Assembly: GCA_964036195.1 (NCBI GenBank)
Contig: OZ038459.1
Span: 19,651,206-19,715,205, forward strand
Origin: Sphaerolaimus hirsutus
Taxonomy: Eukaryota > Nematoda > Chromadorea > Monhysterida > Sphaerolaimidae
DNA: 64,000 bases
Direction of reading: 5' to 3'
Part shown: positions 11,022 to 22,900 of the stretch, piece after piece
Layout of the letters: the number at the start of each line of letters is the position of its first letter
Position numbering within the stretch: the first letter of the stretch is position 1
The notes under the pieces: model-generated
What the model was told of the DNA's origin: nothing
Databases searched by the model: none
Seen by the model: the letters and a program-made list of their open reading frames with translations, nothing else
Translations under genes and position numbers: made by a program

Positions 11022-13784
11022 GTGTTGATTGTTGAAAATGTGGACGAAAATAAATTTAAATTTCAAAATTTGACTAGTGTAGCGAATGTAAATAAATGTG
11101 CAAGATGGAACTGTGTGATATGTGCATGCACAGATGTGTGTAGGGTTTGGGGTAGTACAACTACTGGTAGGTTTTTTGGAACGTCTACAGAGTTATTGAA
11201 CGTGTCTTGTGATACCTGCGGTGTAGTTTACGTGGTAACTTGCTCAAAATGCAAAATTCAATACGTAGGACAGACTTCTAGAAAGTTTCGAGATAGAATG
11301 TTGGAACACCGTAGAAATATCAAAAATTGTAAGCCTCAGGTAATTTATAAACATTTTAATGGTGAATTTGGATGTCAATTGACAGACTTTAGATGTAGGA
11401 TTGTGGCTACTGGCGCTAATGATATGTTAAGGAAAATGGAAAAGTTATTTATGTTAGTAATAAATTGTGTCCATCCCTTTGGCTTAAATGATAGTGTGCC
11501 GGGAATAGGTAATGTTACGGAAATTTATCCGGATTTGGACAGAATGAAATTTTGTCCATATTATTGCATTAAGGTGCCTAGAAGGGGTCGGAATCACGGT
11601 AGAAACCATAATACCCCCGTGATGGGTAAGTATATGGTTGGGCAGGAGTTGAAAAAGGTGTCAAGCGACTCTACATACTGTATTTTTAGACAACTTCACG
11701 CTATACACAAACAGACCCGTAATAGTGTGTGGCTTGAAGCTGTGGATTCCGCAGTAATTAGGTTAAACAGAAAATTGGAAATTTTTACTTCTTGTATGGA
11801 TTACATAAGTAATGTGAAACATAAGAAACCCATGGGTAAGGTAGGTTACAGGATGGTTGTTTTGTACAAGAACGCGGTATCGGATAAGGTGTCACTTAGA
11901 AGAGTTTTGCGGAAAAGAAGTGTTAAAAACACACTTCCGACAGCTGTGTGGAAGGAGGTGGACAATATGTCCATTGTTTTCAGATATGAACCCCCCATTT
12001 TTCTGAAACTATGCAATTACACGTCGAGATTACGTAAGTTAGAAATGGATAATTTTTTGCGCGTGTTGGAGGAGCGGTGCTCCTGTGTGGACATTTCAAA
12101 ATTTTTCTCAAAAAACCACGGGCATGTGATTACAGGTGATAGTGAGATTGTCACAGACTTGAAACTCCGCGATTTGTTTAATAAAGGTAGTAAGTATAGG
12201 CTACCAAAAGTAGATAATCATGAATCTGTGTATTTCAGCATGATTACAGCCTTGGGTGGATTGTTATCTTTTTTAAAAAAGAAGGCAGGTAATGGATTGT
12301 TTGTTAGAAACTTCGTTTCAGCTTTTAAAGCTGAATTAAGAAACCAGGTTTTCTCTATCCCACTTAGCAGGGAAACTATGGTGGATTATTCTGATTGTTG
12401 GAAATATTTGAAAGTACTTCATGATTTATACATCATAGTACCTGTGGATAAAGCCGCGAGTAATTATGCATTTGTGTGTAAAAAATTTTATTTTCAAGTA
12501 CTGGCAACAGAGCTTGGTTTTGATACTCGTGACAAGACTTTTCACGATAGCATTACATATAAGCTGATTGGTACGAAAAGCACGCATTTTTCATCGTTGA
12601 TGAAGAGGCATCGTGTGCTAGTTGATAGGTATGCATTTCAAAAACAGTTTTTTACGGAAACTGTACCTTTGTTTTTTGCTACTGTCAAAATGCATAAAAA
12701 TCCCACGAAGTTTAGATTTGTAAGTGGGGCAAAAAAGTCTAGCACAAAACCATTGTGCTTACTGGCGTCAACAGTTTTACAGTCTTTAATTAAGATGTTA
12801 AAAGCCTACTGTGCGATTTTTGATAAACGCAACGGCGTCAAAAGTTTTTGGATGGTAGACAGCAGTTTGGATGCACTGTCTAAAATTAAGTGTTGGGTAG
12901 GTACAGATGTGGATACTGCCTTTACTGCGGATTTCACTACCCTGTTCCCAAAATTGCCTTTTCATGTGATGATTGATAGCTTGAAAAAGGCGGTTGAATT
13001 GCTTGTGAAAAGTGATGTGATAAACATTTTTAGGAATTATATTTCAGTTGATGTAAAGTTGCGGCCTAGAGCCATAGTAACACTGACTAGGGTGGAGTTA
13101 GTAGAAATGCTGGTGCATAGTATTGAAGAGAATTATGTAGAATTTGGGTCTAACTTGTTTAGACAAACTTGTGGTATTCCAGCAGGAGGGGCACATTCAC
13201 CAGCCTTGGCGAATTTAACGTTGTCCATACTTGAATTTAATTACGTAAAACGAAATTTGAAAGAGGTCAATATTTCATTGACACATAGAATTTTCAGGTA
13301 TGTGGATGACTGTTTGGCTATTAATATTCCCGATTTTTTGGAGGTTTGCAAAAATGTCTACCCTGATTGTCTCCCCCTAGAAATGGCGTCAGACCCAAAT
13401 ACTCATTTATGTCCATTTTTAGATGTGGAGTTGATGTTTGGGGATACTGAACTGAAATATCGCAATTATGACAAAAGACATTTGTTCAACTTTCAAGTCA
13501 CACGCTTGATTTTTCCAAGTTCTAATGTCTCGAAAAAACTTATCGAGTCAGTGATAGTTGGGGCACTGGTTCGATATGCGAGAACCAGTTATTCACAAGC
13601 TGAATTTCTCCCTGTCATGGTAGAGTTAATTGAGACGCTTTTAGGGAATGGTTGGGATTGTAATGTGTTTCTACGGGCTTTTTCTCGCTTTGCAGGTAGC
13701 AAGCCATTGTTGGTGGTTAAAATGAATTTGGATACAAAGAACAAATGTTTGATATTCCTGCAGCAGTGTTTGATACGCCCGTGA
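11022..13784 (+). CDS. Penelope-like polyprotein: GIY-YIG endonuclease plus reverse transcriptase
   Basis: The frame is open from 10995 with no ATG before about residue 100, so the true start is unclear: non-AUG, upstream exon or lost 5' end. 11022 is the GTG used here. N-terminal Cys pairs (CARWNCVIC, CDTC, CSKC) surround the endonuclease motif (VVYVVTC then QYVGQTS, residues about 68-88), followed by the arginine-rich RKFRDRMLEH. The reverse transcriptase follows: ATVKMHKNPTKFRFVSG, motif A with TADFTTLFPKLPF, motif B CGIPAGGAHSPALANL, and the catalytic YVDD near residue 760. The protein of about 920 residues would nick target DNA and prime cDNA synthesis there. The frame ends at TGA before an A-rich tract. 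Confidence 0.88.
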   Translation: MLIVENVDENKFKFQNLTSVANVNKCARWNCVICACTDVCRVWGSTTTGRFFGTSTELLNVSCDTCGVVYVVTCSKCKIQYVGQTSRKFRDRMLEHRRNIKNCKPQVIYKHFNGEFGCQLTDFRCRIVATGANDMLRKMEKLFMLVINCVHPFGLNDSVPGIGNVTEIYPDLDRMKFCPYYCIKVPRRGRNHGRNHNTPVMGKYMVGQELKKVSSDSTYCIFRQLHAIHKQTRNSVWLEAVDSAVIRLNRKLEIFTSCMDYISNVKHKKPMGKVGYRMVVLYKNAVSDKVSLRRVLRKRSVKNTLPTAVWKEVDNMSIVFRYEPPIFLKLCNYTSRLRKLEMDNFLRVLEERCSCVDISKFFSKNHGHVITGDSEIVTDLKLRDLFNKGSKYRLPKVDNHESVYFSMITALGGLLSFLKKKAGNGLFVRNFVSAFKAELRNQVFSIPLSRETMVDYSDCWKYLKVLHDLYIIVPVDKAASNYAFVCKKFYFQVLATELGFDTRDKTFHDSITYKLIGTKSTHFSSLMKRHRVLVDRYAFQKQFFTETVPLFFATVKMHKNPTKFRFVSGAKKSSTKPLCLLASTVLQSLIKMLKAYCAIFDKRNGVKSFWMVDSSLDALSKIKCWVGTDVDTAFTADFTTLFPKLPFHVMIDSLKKAVELLVKSDVINIFRNYISVDVKLRPRAIVTLTRVELVEMLVHSIEENYVEFGSNLFRQTCGIPAGGAHSPALANLTLSILEFNYVKRNLKEVNISLTHRIFRYVDDCLAINIPDFLEVCKNVYPDCLPLEMASDPNTHLCPFLDVELMFGDTELKYRNYDKRHLFNFQVTRLIFPSSNVSKKLIESVIVGALVRYARTSYSQAEFLPVMVELIETLLGNGWDCNVFLRAFSRFAGSKPLLVVKMNLDTKNKCLIFLQQCLIRP

Positions 13785-14232
13785 AACAATCTTGTTGATA
13801 GTTATGTCTCAGTTGTGCAAAATTTATTCATTTCGGTACGAATGTTGGATTAATAAAATAAAAATAAAAAATACTGATTTCCGGCTAACGTTAAGACTAG
13901 CTTGAATACGGTTGGCTACGGTGTTCAGCACACGTTTTTTAGTGTTTGAAGTGAGTTATTTAGCAAAACGTTTTTTCGGGTTTGAAGGCGTCAGAATTTA
14001 TGCACATTTAGATGCGACCCGCATTTGGCTCGCGCCGCGGAAACGCTGGTTTCGGCCTGGCGCGTGGAAACAATCGAAGGCAGAATTTCAAACGGCCCAG
14101 AATGGATTCAAACAGCCCTCTGAACAGAGGCAGAGGAAATCAGGTGGGTGTGGTTCATAAAGGGGTTTATGTTTGTCGAGATAGGTGAGTCAATAGGGTT
14201 AGTGTGTGTATTTTGCACCCATAGGGGGGTCT

Positions 14233-14296
14233 CCAAACTGATGAGTCCTGGACCCGGGGGTGCGCAACGGTCTTTGGGAAAGGACGAAACCGTTGC
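14233..14296 (+). ncRNA. Hammerhead-ribozyme-like motif, segments in non-standard order
   Basis: All hammerhead boxes are present: CCAAA (14233-14237), CTGATGA (14238-14244), GTCC (14245-14248), GCAACGG then TC (14264-14272), TTTGG (14273-14277), GGAC (14282-14285), GAAAC (14286-14290) and CGTTGC (14291-14296). CCAAA/TTTGG, GTCC/GGAC and GCAACGGT/ACCGTTGC can pair as stems I, II and III. The strand carrying the GTC cleavage site, however, lies inside loop II instead of outside it. The three stems would therefore cross one another and no circular permutation restores the standard fold. Hammerheads are known from Penelope-like elements; activity of this one is uncertain. Confidence 0.5.
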
Positions 14297-14313
14297 TTCC
14301 ATATAGGTTAAAA

Positions 14314-15396
14314 ATAGATGTAAATTGGTTTTCCGCCGTGAAAGCAGTGCTCATTTACCTATTGGTCTGTCGGGAAAGTTCGTGCCGTTTCAGGATCGTC
14401 GCCAATTGGATCATCCTGGACAATCAGTGGGCATTCAGCCGGCGTATATAAGCTGGAATTTATCCAAGCATAAATTTTTACCACAAAATTGATTACGTAA
14501 AAGTCGATGCAGTGCTGATTTATCTCTCAATAATGTTCAAAACTCAACGTGCACGATCCAGCGTTTCCGTGGTTTTCGATTTTTCGATGAAATTTCAATG
14601 TAAAATCGGCTGGAAACATAAAGTAGGAGATATGTATTATCATCCACTTTTATGTAATCCATTTCGCGGTAAACTTTTATTTTTGAATTTTACGTTGAGC
14701 GGTAATTCCAGCTTATATACACCGACTCAAAACTCACAATCCCCGACCATCCAAGGGAAGACGGAACGAACTTTCCCGACAGCCCAATATGTATCGTAGG
14801 TAATGTACAGGGTGCGGCAATTTAGACGCCCGCTATATATTTCGAAAAACGTAGTCACTGGGTTCTCGGATTAACGTCAAATTTTAGGTCAACATTAACA
14901 ACTAAATAGGAAAGGATCTCTGAAAAAATGGCTGCGATAGCTCCACTCGTTCTCAAGTTTTTCACGCAAACACAAATAATTGTTGCTTTTCTACCACCTC
15001 ACAATGATTGGCAGGGCGTTGCTCAACCTCCCCAATCGGCTGCAGTTGGCTATTGATAAGAGTGCTGGTTACATTTAGTGATCATTTGTTGCATTTTGTG
15101 AGTCGGTGCACATCTCGCCTTCATAATAAAAATTGTGCACTAGTGGTTATTGTGCGTTTTTATCGCTCAATGTTTGTGCCCTTCACACCTGGTGCCACAT
15201 TTCTTTGATGATGCCATGGCTCCCTTGGTGCTTAGTGCCACATTTCCATGGTGCCATGTGTCCAAATGGCGCCACCCGTGGCGCTTGGCGCTATTTTTCA
15301 ACCGTGCACGCGGCGCCTGGTGCTCCTGTTTCCGAATGGCGCCACGGTGCCGTTGGCGCTTGACACACTTTTTCTTGCATTTTTCCATCACTACTC
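14314..15396 (+). repeat. 1,083-bp direct repeat, right copy
   Basis: It has the same length and order as 9827-10909, with the mariner-like MITE at 14362-14787. Its right side continues seamlessly (ccaaatatttt, gcaccgatttg) into unit B sequence that matches 2515-2560. The repeat therefore belongs to the pre-existing locus and was duplicated around the Penelope-like element. Confidence 0.85.
14362..14787. mobile_element. Mariner-like MITE inside the right direct repeat
   Basis: This is the same element as 9875-10300, at a constant offset of 4,487 bp, with TTGG-type inverted ends and TA on both sides. It was copied with the repeat and did not insert twice. Confidence 0.75.
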
Positions 15397-15571
15397 CCAA
15401 ATATTTTATGTGTGTGTGCGCACCGATTTGTGCCATTGCATAATACACTACCGTGCAGAATAGTTGAGACTTTTTGCGCTGCGTGATAAATGTTGCCAGA
15501 ATTTTGAAATGGTTGATATGCAAAACATTTGGATACTATACATGGGTACCCTGGGGGGTTGACTACACATG

Positions 15572-16669
15572 TGTGTAACATTATCGTAAAATGTAAAATC
15601 GTTAATATTTAAGTTGACGTTCTTATGTTCGCTTTTATATTTATTTAATTCAATTTATTACGATTCCATTTTTATTCACATTCCATTTCTTAACATCTTC
15701 ACATTCGTCATTTAATATCTCAAGCACATTGTTTACAACGTGCGCTTCACATCGCTCACATATTTAGATCTTAGTCATTGCTCACATTCCGCCACATTTC
15801 CTTGACAAGCAGCACGCATATACGCCGTCATGTTTATGTTAAGCGGCGGGCCCGCCCCGAGTGGGGGGCCGGGCCCGCGCGCCATTTCAAATGCTGTCTG
15901 GCTTGGCTCACATTTTCACTATCTTGCCAGTTTAGCTCGCTTTTCATCGGAGAAGCGAGCGGGCAAGGATTGAACTTTCACAATTGGAAATGTTGGGTAA
16001 AAATCGGAGATTAGAGCCAACCGATTGGCGCCAAACCAATCGCCATCGGTCTGGCCCTTAAAAGCCGATTTCACAGCTAAAATCGGCAGTGTTTGCAACC
16101 TCGTCAACTTCACACGAATCTCTTCCTAGGATCTAAATAAGCGCCGTAGTCACTTTATTAAGTCGCTTGTTTTTGGTGCTAAGTTTAACGCTTGGTGCTT
16201 TAAGTCACCTCAGTGCTTTATTTCACACCTGCGCTGTTTGAGGTGCTTTATTCACAACCGCGCCACTTAATTGTCGCCTTTTGCCGTAATTAAGTGCCTT
16301 CTTTAAATTGCCTTATTTCTCCGGTAATTAGAGCTTCTTTTACGTTTTATTTAAGTAATTAATTTAGTTGTAAATTAATTCTTTTGTTTACGTATATTGT
16401 TATATATATTTTATTTACTCTTATTTCTTTGTATTTAATTGTCTAAATAAAAACGTTCGTCAAAACCTTTGGTAAACAATCTAAATTTGCTTCACACTAA
16501 CTCACGTCAATTCACTTCAACTCAACTAATCACATTTGATAAAATAACGGAACGTCAACTAGAGACGACGCTTCACGTCAACTTACATACGTTCACATTT
16601 GTCCTCTTCCTCGGTTAGGAATAGGAGCTGGTTCACAAGTCACTTCAACAAGTTCCGTATTATTTTACA
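15572..16669 (+). repeat. 5' LTR of the BEL/Pao element
   Basis: It is 1,098 bp, starts TGTGTAACATT and ends ATTATTTTACA. It contains a TATA-like tract near 16397 and an AATAAA at 16446-16451. By eye it differs from the 3' LTR at two positions (gccaacc/gccgacc and agccgat/agcggat). Short open frames inside it are not genes. Confidence 0.95.
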
Positions 16670-16947
16670 TGGCGCAGCGAGCAGGGTGACTAATTAAACT
16701 AATTGGTCACTCTAATTAAGTCGTCTCGCGCGAAATTTCATTGGAAGTTGTTTTTCACAGCCTGAGTCACACGCACGAGGTTACGGTAATACGGTTTTGG
16801 ACGCAAAATCGTTAGTAGCGCGTGCATATTTACTTACGATTTTACAAGTACAAGTCACAAGAAACGAAATATTTATTTTTATTATTTTATTTCGTTCACA
16901 GCTAGCTACCACTTTGCCAATAAGCAATCAATCGATCGAGATTTGCT
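16670..16947 (+). promoter_or_regulatory. Primer-binding site and leader of the BEL/Pao element
   Basis: TGGCGCAGCGAGCAGGG begins directly after the LTR. TGG is what a tRNA 3' CCA would pair with, so this is the minus-strand primer site; the matching tRNA was not identified. The remaining 260 bp up to the Gag ATG have no gene. Confidence 0.75.
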
Positions 16948-19900
16948 ATGGAGGAACGCGTACGCGCTCAGCGAGGCGCCGCCGCCGCCGCAGCTATGCC
17001 TGTGAGCAACGTAGATGAGTCCGACACAACTCATCCGTTGACTCAACATAGCCGGGCGTTGACTGGAGTGCGCAACGGAGTGCTACGTTTCACATCCAAA
17101 CTGATTCCTAAAATCGTCAAAGACGAGTCACAACCCGCCGCCGTAAACGTACGCGCGGCGGAGGAAGTATTAGAATTACTTCAGGCCTACGGCTACCAAG
17201 CCGAGATGAAACGCTCGGACCTGTCTACGGCTATGGACAAATTCACAACTATTGTCCAAGATTACATCACAAGCCTGGACAGAGACGAAGACGGAGTGGC
17301 CGAAGAGATAAAGAGCGCCAATGCAAAATTGGAGCGCGCGCTCTACTCGGGCTCGAACAACGCGATGATGCTCATGGATGAGCTGGAATCGAGGATGGCG
17401 ACCGCCCAAGCGCAAATCAAATCCGCGGAAAGGTTGATACTTTCCTTGAAAGGTCAGTCAAATATCAATGTTGATTTAACTACTCAACCCCCTTCACAAC
17501 CCCCTTACAACAATGTCAATATGGGAAGTAGTTCTCAACCTTCACAACCGGAAACTTTATTAAAGTTACCTAAAATCGAGCTTGCTAAATATAACGGTGA
17601 TCCGTTGGAATGGGCAGCTTGGTGGGAGATTTTTCGAGCTCAAATTCACGACCGAGCTAATTTGTCAACTGGTATGAAATATACATACCTCAAGCTCAGC
17701 CTTACCGGTCCAGCAGCAGAACTGTTGGCCGGATTAAAAGGTGATGGTCGAGATTACATCACAGCGGTCACCATGTTACAATCAAACTTTGGTGAAACGC
17801 ATCGGGTACAAGCAGCCCTTTGGGATAAATTGTATTCACTCGAAAAGCCTTCGTCAAGAGGAGACTCTCTCACAAATTTCACACGAACCCTTTTGTCAAC
17901 TCTCAATCAACTTAAAGAGAGGGGTGAGAGTGTCGATTCTGGTGCAGTGTTAAGAATAATTCGTGGTTATCTTCCCGATAATATTGTTCTTGCCGTCACA
18001 GAAGAACACCGGAATTCGATGCGCACCGCTGTAACCGGCGACACCGAACTCACAGTCGTCAGGTTTGTTGATGCATTAACTACCATTGCTCGTGCTCGGT
18101 TAGATGCGATGAAAACTGAACAACAAAGTTCACAATCTTCAACTGTTGTTCAGAAATCACAAAATTCATCATTAAAAAAGCCACAAAATGGAGGAGGTTG
18201 GCAACAGCAAAAGAAAAAAGGAAATAAATCACAAAATACCTTTTCAAAACAAAAACCTATTCACAATACGGTTGCTTTTGCTGGTACCAATGCTAACGTT
18301 GGTAAATCACAGGGAAAAAATAAAAATTCCACACAACCTCCCAGAACTCCGGCGATCGGAGCGATTAGTCAAAAGCAGTCCTCACAACCTGCTGCTGACT
18401 ATCGCAAGCCAAAATTCGAGTGCTTGTTCTGCGGCATCAAAGAGCACTACACAACCGACTGCCCTCAATACGTCACACCGAGAGAGCGCACTGAACGGTT
18501 GCAAGCTTTGGGCGATGTGTGCACGCGCTGCACGCGCAGAGGCCATCAAGCGGCACAGTGCACTCAACGACTGAGTTGCTACTATTGTCGCCAGATTGGT
18601 CAGCATCACGGGGCGTTCTGTCCTACCAGACAGGCACCCGCCAGGCGTCAGGTAAACAATTCACAAAATAAAGCCTTTGTCAAAGCAACGAGCGCTAATT
18701 TTGTCAACGCTCAGGTAATCACAACGGGCGCGGCGTCGTCACATGCACCGCCATCGTATCCGCCTTCACACACGGAACCGATGAGCGTGTGTGTCATCCC
18801 CCCGGACGAGAACGATTTCCGGTGGAGACAGAATACGCTGTATCAACTGGACCTGGACGGCCCACTCGACATGGGCGAATGGCCGAGGCCCGCTAACGCG
18901 CAACAAGCAAAAGCTCAAGAGGAAGCCCGCAAGTATCACAGCGAAAACGAGCTGTGGACGACGCTCCGTGCCAACCTCATCCAGGAAGGCACAGATATGG
19001 AGACCGTCGAAGCCAAAATCCGCGGCTTCCAGCAGAAACGGTACGAGGTGTACCCACACCTCAACCCGAACCAAATGTCATCGTCGGTGCCACTTCAACC
19101 CAGTCACAGGCCCACGGTGGAAGTGCTGAGCGCACAGGCGGGTTACGGTAACCCCAACACCGCTACCAGGCAGCAGGCCGAACAAGAATGTGAGTTCGAT
19201 TTTGCACCTATTGTTCGTTTGCAAGTGGCCCAGGCTTCATTAATTAATAAAGACGCTGAATTAAATCGAGTCACAGACCCTTTGTTAATATTCTTTGACA
19301 CTGGATGCGAATATTCATACATTAAAGCATCCGTGGCAAATGAGTATAACTTTGAAAACAAAGGAGATGTTGTTCTTCAAATGAACGTGTTTGCGACAAA
19401 AACGCCTGTCACAGTCAATACGTTTTTGGTCGAGGCTGTCATGCCTATTTACAAACACGTCGACAATAAGGGCAATATGTTACAAATTCCGCTCACTTTA
19501 CGTGCAGTGGATAATTTGGCAACATATGCATGCCCAGCTCCTTTGTCACAAGATGACAAAACAGTCATTTATATTGTGTACGGTGAACATGCACAAGAAC
19601 AATTCGCGGAACCGCTTGAATTGACCGAAATGACTGATGAGTTTTGTCACAAACTATGTCAACCAGATGTAGTCATTGGTCAAGACTATTATTGGAAGTT
19701 CGACATTCGACCAACAGAAATCGAACTCCCATCTGGATTGATCATAGTCAAATCAATACTTGGATTGATGCTTGGCGGAAATGCGTCATCACAGTCATTT
19801 GTCACAACACCCGACATTTCACCACATCAATTCATGGTTTCATGCAGTTCACATGCTTCATCAGCTGTTGCTGTTGGCCAAGAGACATTATTTCAATTTC

Positions 19901-22900
19901 ACAGTCTCGAGTCAATAGGTATCACAGATGATCCATTATCACATGATGACGACATAGCTGAACAGTTAATTCTAGAATCAATTACTCTCGATCCAGAAAC
20001 TGGTCGCTATAGCGTAGATTGGCCATTCAAATCAACAATTCAAGAATTGCCAACCAACAATGCAGAAGCATTTCGTCGCTTTCTGTCACTGTTGAAACGG
20101 TTTCGAAAAGATCCCGATTTATTCGCCACATACGCGAAAGTCATCTCAGATCAACTTCACAAGGGTGTCATAGAACCCGTCTATGGTTCACAAGATGGTT
20201 TGCAAGAACACATCTTACCTCACCAACCTGTCATCACACCTGGCAGATCGACAACATGTCGAATAGTGTATGATGGTTCTGCAGGCAAGCCAAGTCTTAA
20301 TAATTGCTTATTTCGAGGCCCAGTTCTCACACCACTGGCGCTCGGATTAATGCTTCGCTTCAGAGCCGGAAAAGTGGTGTTATTAGCAGATATTGAGAAA
20401 GCATTTTTACAAATTGCTCTTCACCCAAAATCACGCGCTTTCACAAAATTCTACTGGCTGCGTGATGACACCATTCCATCTCATGAAGACAATATTCAAA
20501 TGATGCAATTCACAAGGGTGCTGTTTGGTCTCACATGCAGTCCATCCATTTTGTCAACTGTTATCAAATATCACCTAGAAGCGGAATTAGCTCACATGCA
20601 TCCCGCTGAGACCAATGAACGAATGAAACTGGAGCTGTTGCTCAACAGCATTTACGTTGATAATTTAGTTATCAGCGTAGATGATGACAAATATGCAATA
20701 CAGCTCTATCGTTTAATTAAAGCTGTTTTTGCCAGAGCAAATTTCAACATGCGCGAATGGATGACAAATTCGCCTATGGTTTCAGAGAAAATCAAACCTG
20801 ATGACCTCAACCCGAAAAAGTCACAATATATCAAAGTAATGGGTCTCGTTTACGATCACATTGAAGACACCATTGCGGTGCCAGCTCCCAAGAAAGATTT
20901 CACGCTCATTGTCACAGCCACACGCCGCAATTTAAACAAATTGCTGGCTTCAACATACGATCCTATTGGCGTCACAGCACCCGCGTTATTTCGGTTGAAA
21001 TTTCGCGTGTCACAAATAATTCAAAGGTGCAATATCACAACCTGGGATGAACTCATCGAAGACCCAGAGGCGGATGACTTACTGGACGATTTAAAACGAC
21101 ATCTCTCGTCCATAAGTCAAATCAAATTCCCGCGCTCATTTCATTCTTTTGGCATCGATGTCAAAGCCGTCACACGGCCATTAGAATTACATGTGTTTTG
21201 TGATGCCTCAAAAGATGGATATGCCGTTTGCGCTTATTTGCGTCAAAAAGCAATTTCACCAGACGAATATGGCTATGAAGATGACCGATATTTTAGTGGT
21301 TTTCTCACAGCTCGCACAAAACTAGCCCCACTTCCGTCAAAACAAGGTCAACCCCTCACAATCACACGCTTAGAATTGCTAGGTGTCACAATTGGTGCAC
21401 AGCTCATCGATTATTTACATCATGAACTCGTTGAGCTGGGTGGATGGAAAATTCACAGTAATTTCCTTTGGACCGATAGCACAGTTGTCATCGGCTGGCT
21501 ATATACCGCAAAGCCGCTGGCTACTTTTGTCAACAATCGGGTCACAAAAATCCATTCACTAATGTCAAAACATTGCATTCAAATTTGCAAGGTTGCTACA
21601 AAAGACAACCCAGCCGACATCGCGTCACGGGGTTGTACTTTTGATCAACTAATGATCGAAACAATGTGGTTTACCGGACCCACATTTTTAGCTGAACCTC
21701 TCACATCAACCATGCTTGACATTTCGCAATATCAAGCGCAACCTGTCACCGAAGAACTTGCGAAAGGCGACACTCACATCAGTCGACCTTTATATGCTGG
21801 AGCAGTAACTTCACAGCCTGTTTCACAGCCTGATTCACAACCAGCTAATGCTCTTGCACAGCAAGTACCTGTCAATTTGGATCCCAATTTGTCACAAAAT
21901 GTCACTCCTCAAAATCCGTTTGTCAAAAGTCGACAACGTCACATCCCTTCAAATCCATTCGAAATCGACATTCGACGATTTTCAACACTGTCAAAATTGT
22001 TGCGTACTGTCGTATATCTGCTTCGTGTCAAAACATATTGGCTAAATCGCTCCATGCATAAAGCTGCAAAGCGCGAAAGCGAATATTTATCAAAACCCAT
22101 CACACAAGCTGATCTAAACGAAGCATTTAGACATGTATTGCGCATTTCACAAGCAGAGGAATGTGCCGGTTGCATTTCACAAGCGCAACTTGGCAAACAC
22201 CACATGCTCAAATGGGACGCGTGGAATAATTTATTATATTGTGTCACGCGTGTGTCTCACAAAGAACACCGAAACCCTTCGTTGTTCTACTACCTGCCAA
22301 AGACCGGATGGTTAACAACGCTAGTGGTTACTCATTTTCATGAGCTTGCTGGTCACAGTGGCATGCTTCACACTTTAGCAGATTTACGCGAACACTGCTG
22401 GTTATCAAGTGCCAAGCAGGTAGTTGCAAAAATTTTGCGTAAATGTGTCACATGCCGCAAAGCGGAAGGAGGTCCATTCACATTACCTGATTTTCACACA
22501 TTACCCGTCACTCGAACTCAATCACAAATCAAGCCATTTCAACATATTGGCATTGATTATATGGGACCGTTAGTTTATTCACAGAACGGAACCCGTCACA
22601 GTCAACACATTTTGTTGCTAACATGCTTCAGTACACGCGCCATTCATTTAGAGTCAACCAATAGTGTCTCGACAGCCGACACAATTATGGCTCTAAATCG
22701 TTTTATTTCACGTCGAGGCATGCCGGACACAATTTGGTCCGACAATGCCCCAGCATTCAAAAATTGTGTCAAAATGCTACCGGACGTAAAATGGCATTTT
22801 ATCACAGCCAACAGTCCTTGGCAGGGTGGCGTGTACGAACGCATGGTAGGCTTAGTTAAACGCTTGCTCAAAAAAGCATGCGGACGACGTTGTCTCACAT

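Larger units (their letters stand above)
10910..14313 (+). mobile_element. Penelope-like retroelement with N-terminal GIY-YIG
   Basis: This 3.4-kb segment lies exactly between the two 1,083-bp repeats. It carries one long frame (endonuclease then reverse transcriptase), an A-rich stretch after the stop (about 13850) and a hammerhead-like motif near its 3' end. An N-terminal rather than C-terminal GIY-YIG domain is the arrangement described for the permuted Penelope-like clades (Naiad/Chlamys type). The intact frame suggests a recent insertion. Confidence 0.85.

Noticed and set aside
14233-14296. Standard (type I, II or III) hammerhead ribozyme
   Set aside because: The cyclic order of the three strands is reversed with respect to every circular permutation, so I report it only as hammerhead-like.
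15778-16113. Frames of 64-78 codons in the BEL/Pao LTRs
   Set aside because: They occur identically in both LTRs and overlap each other on opposite strands; no sign of a protein.
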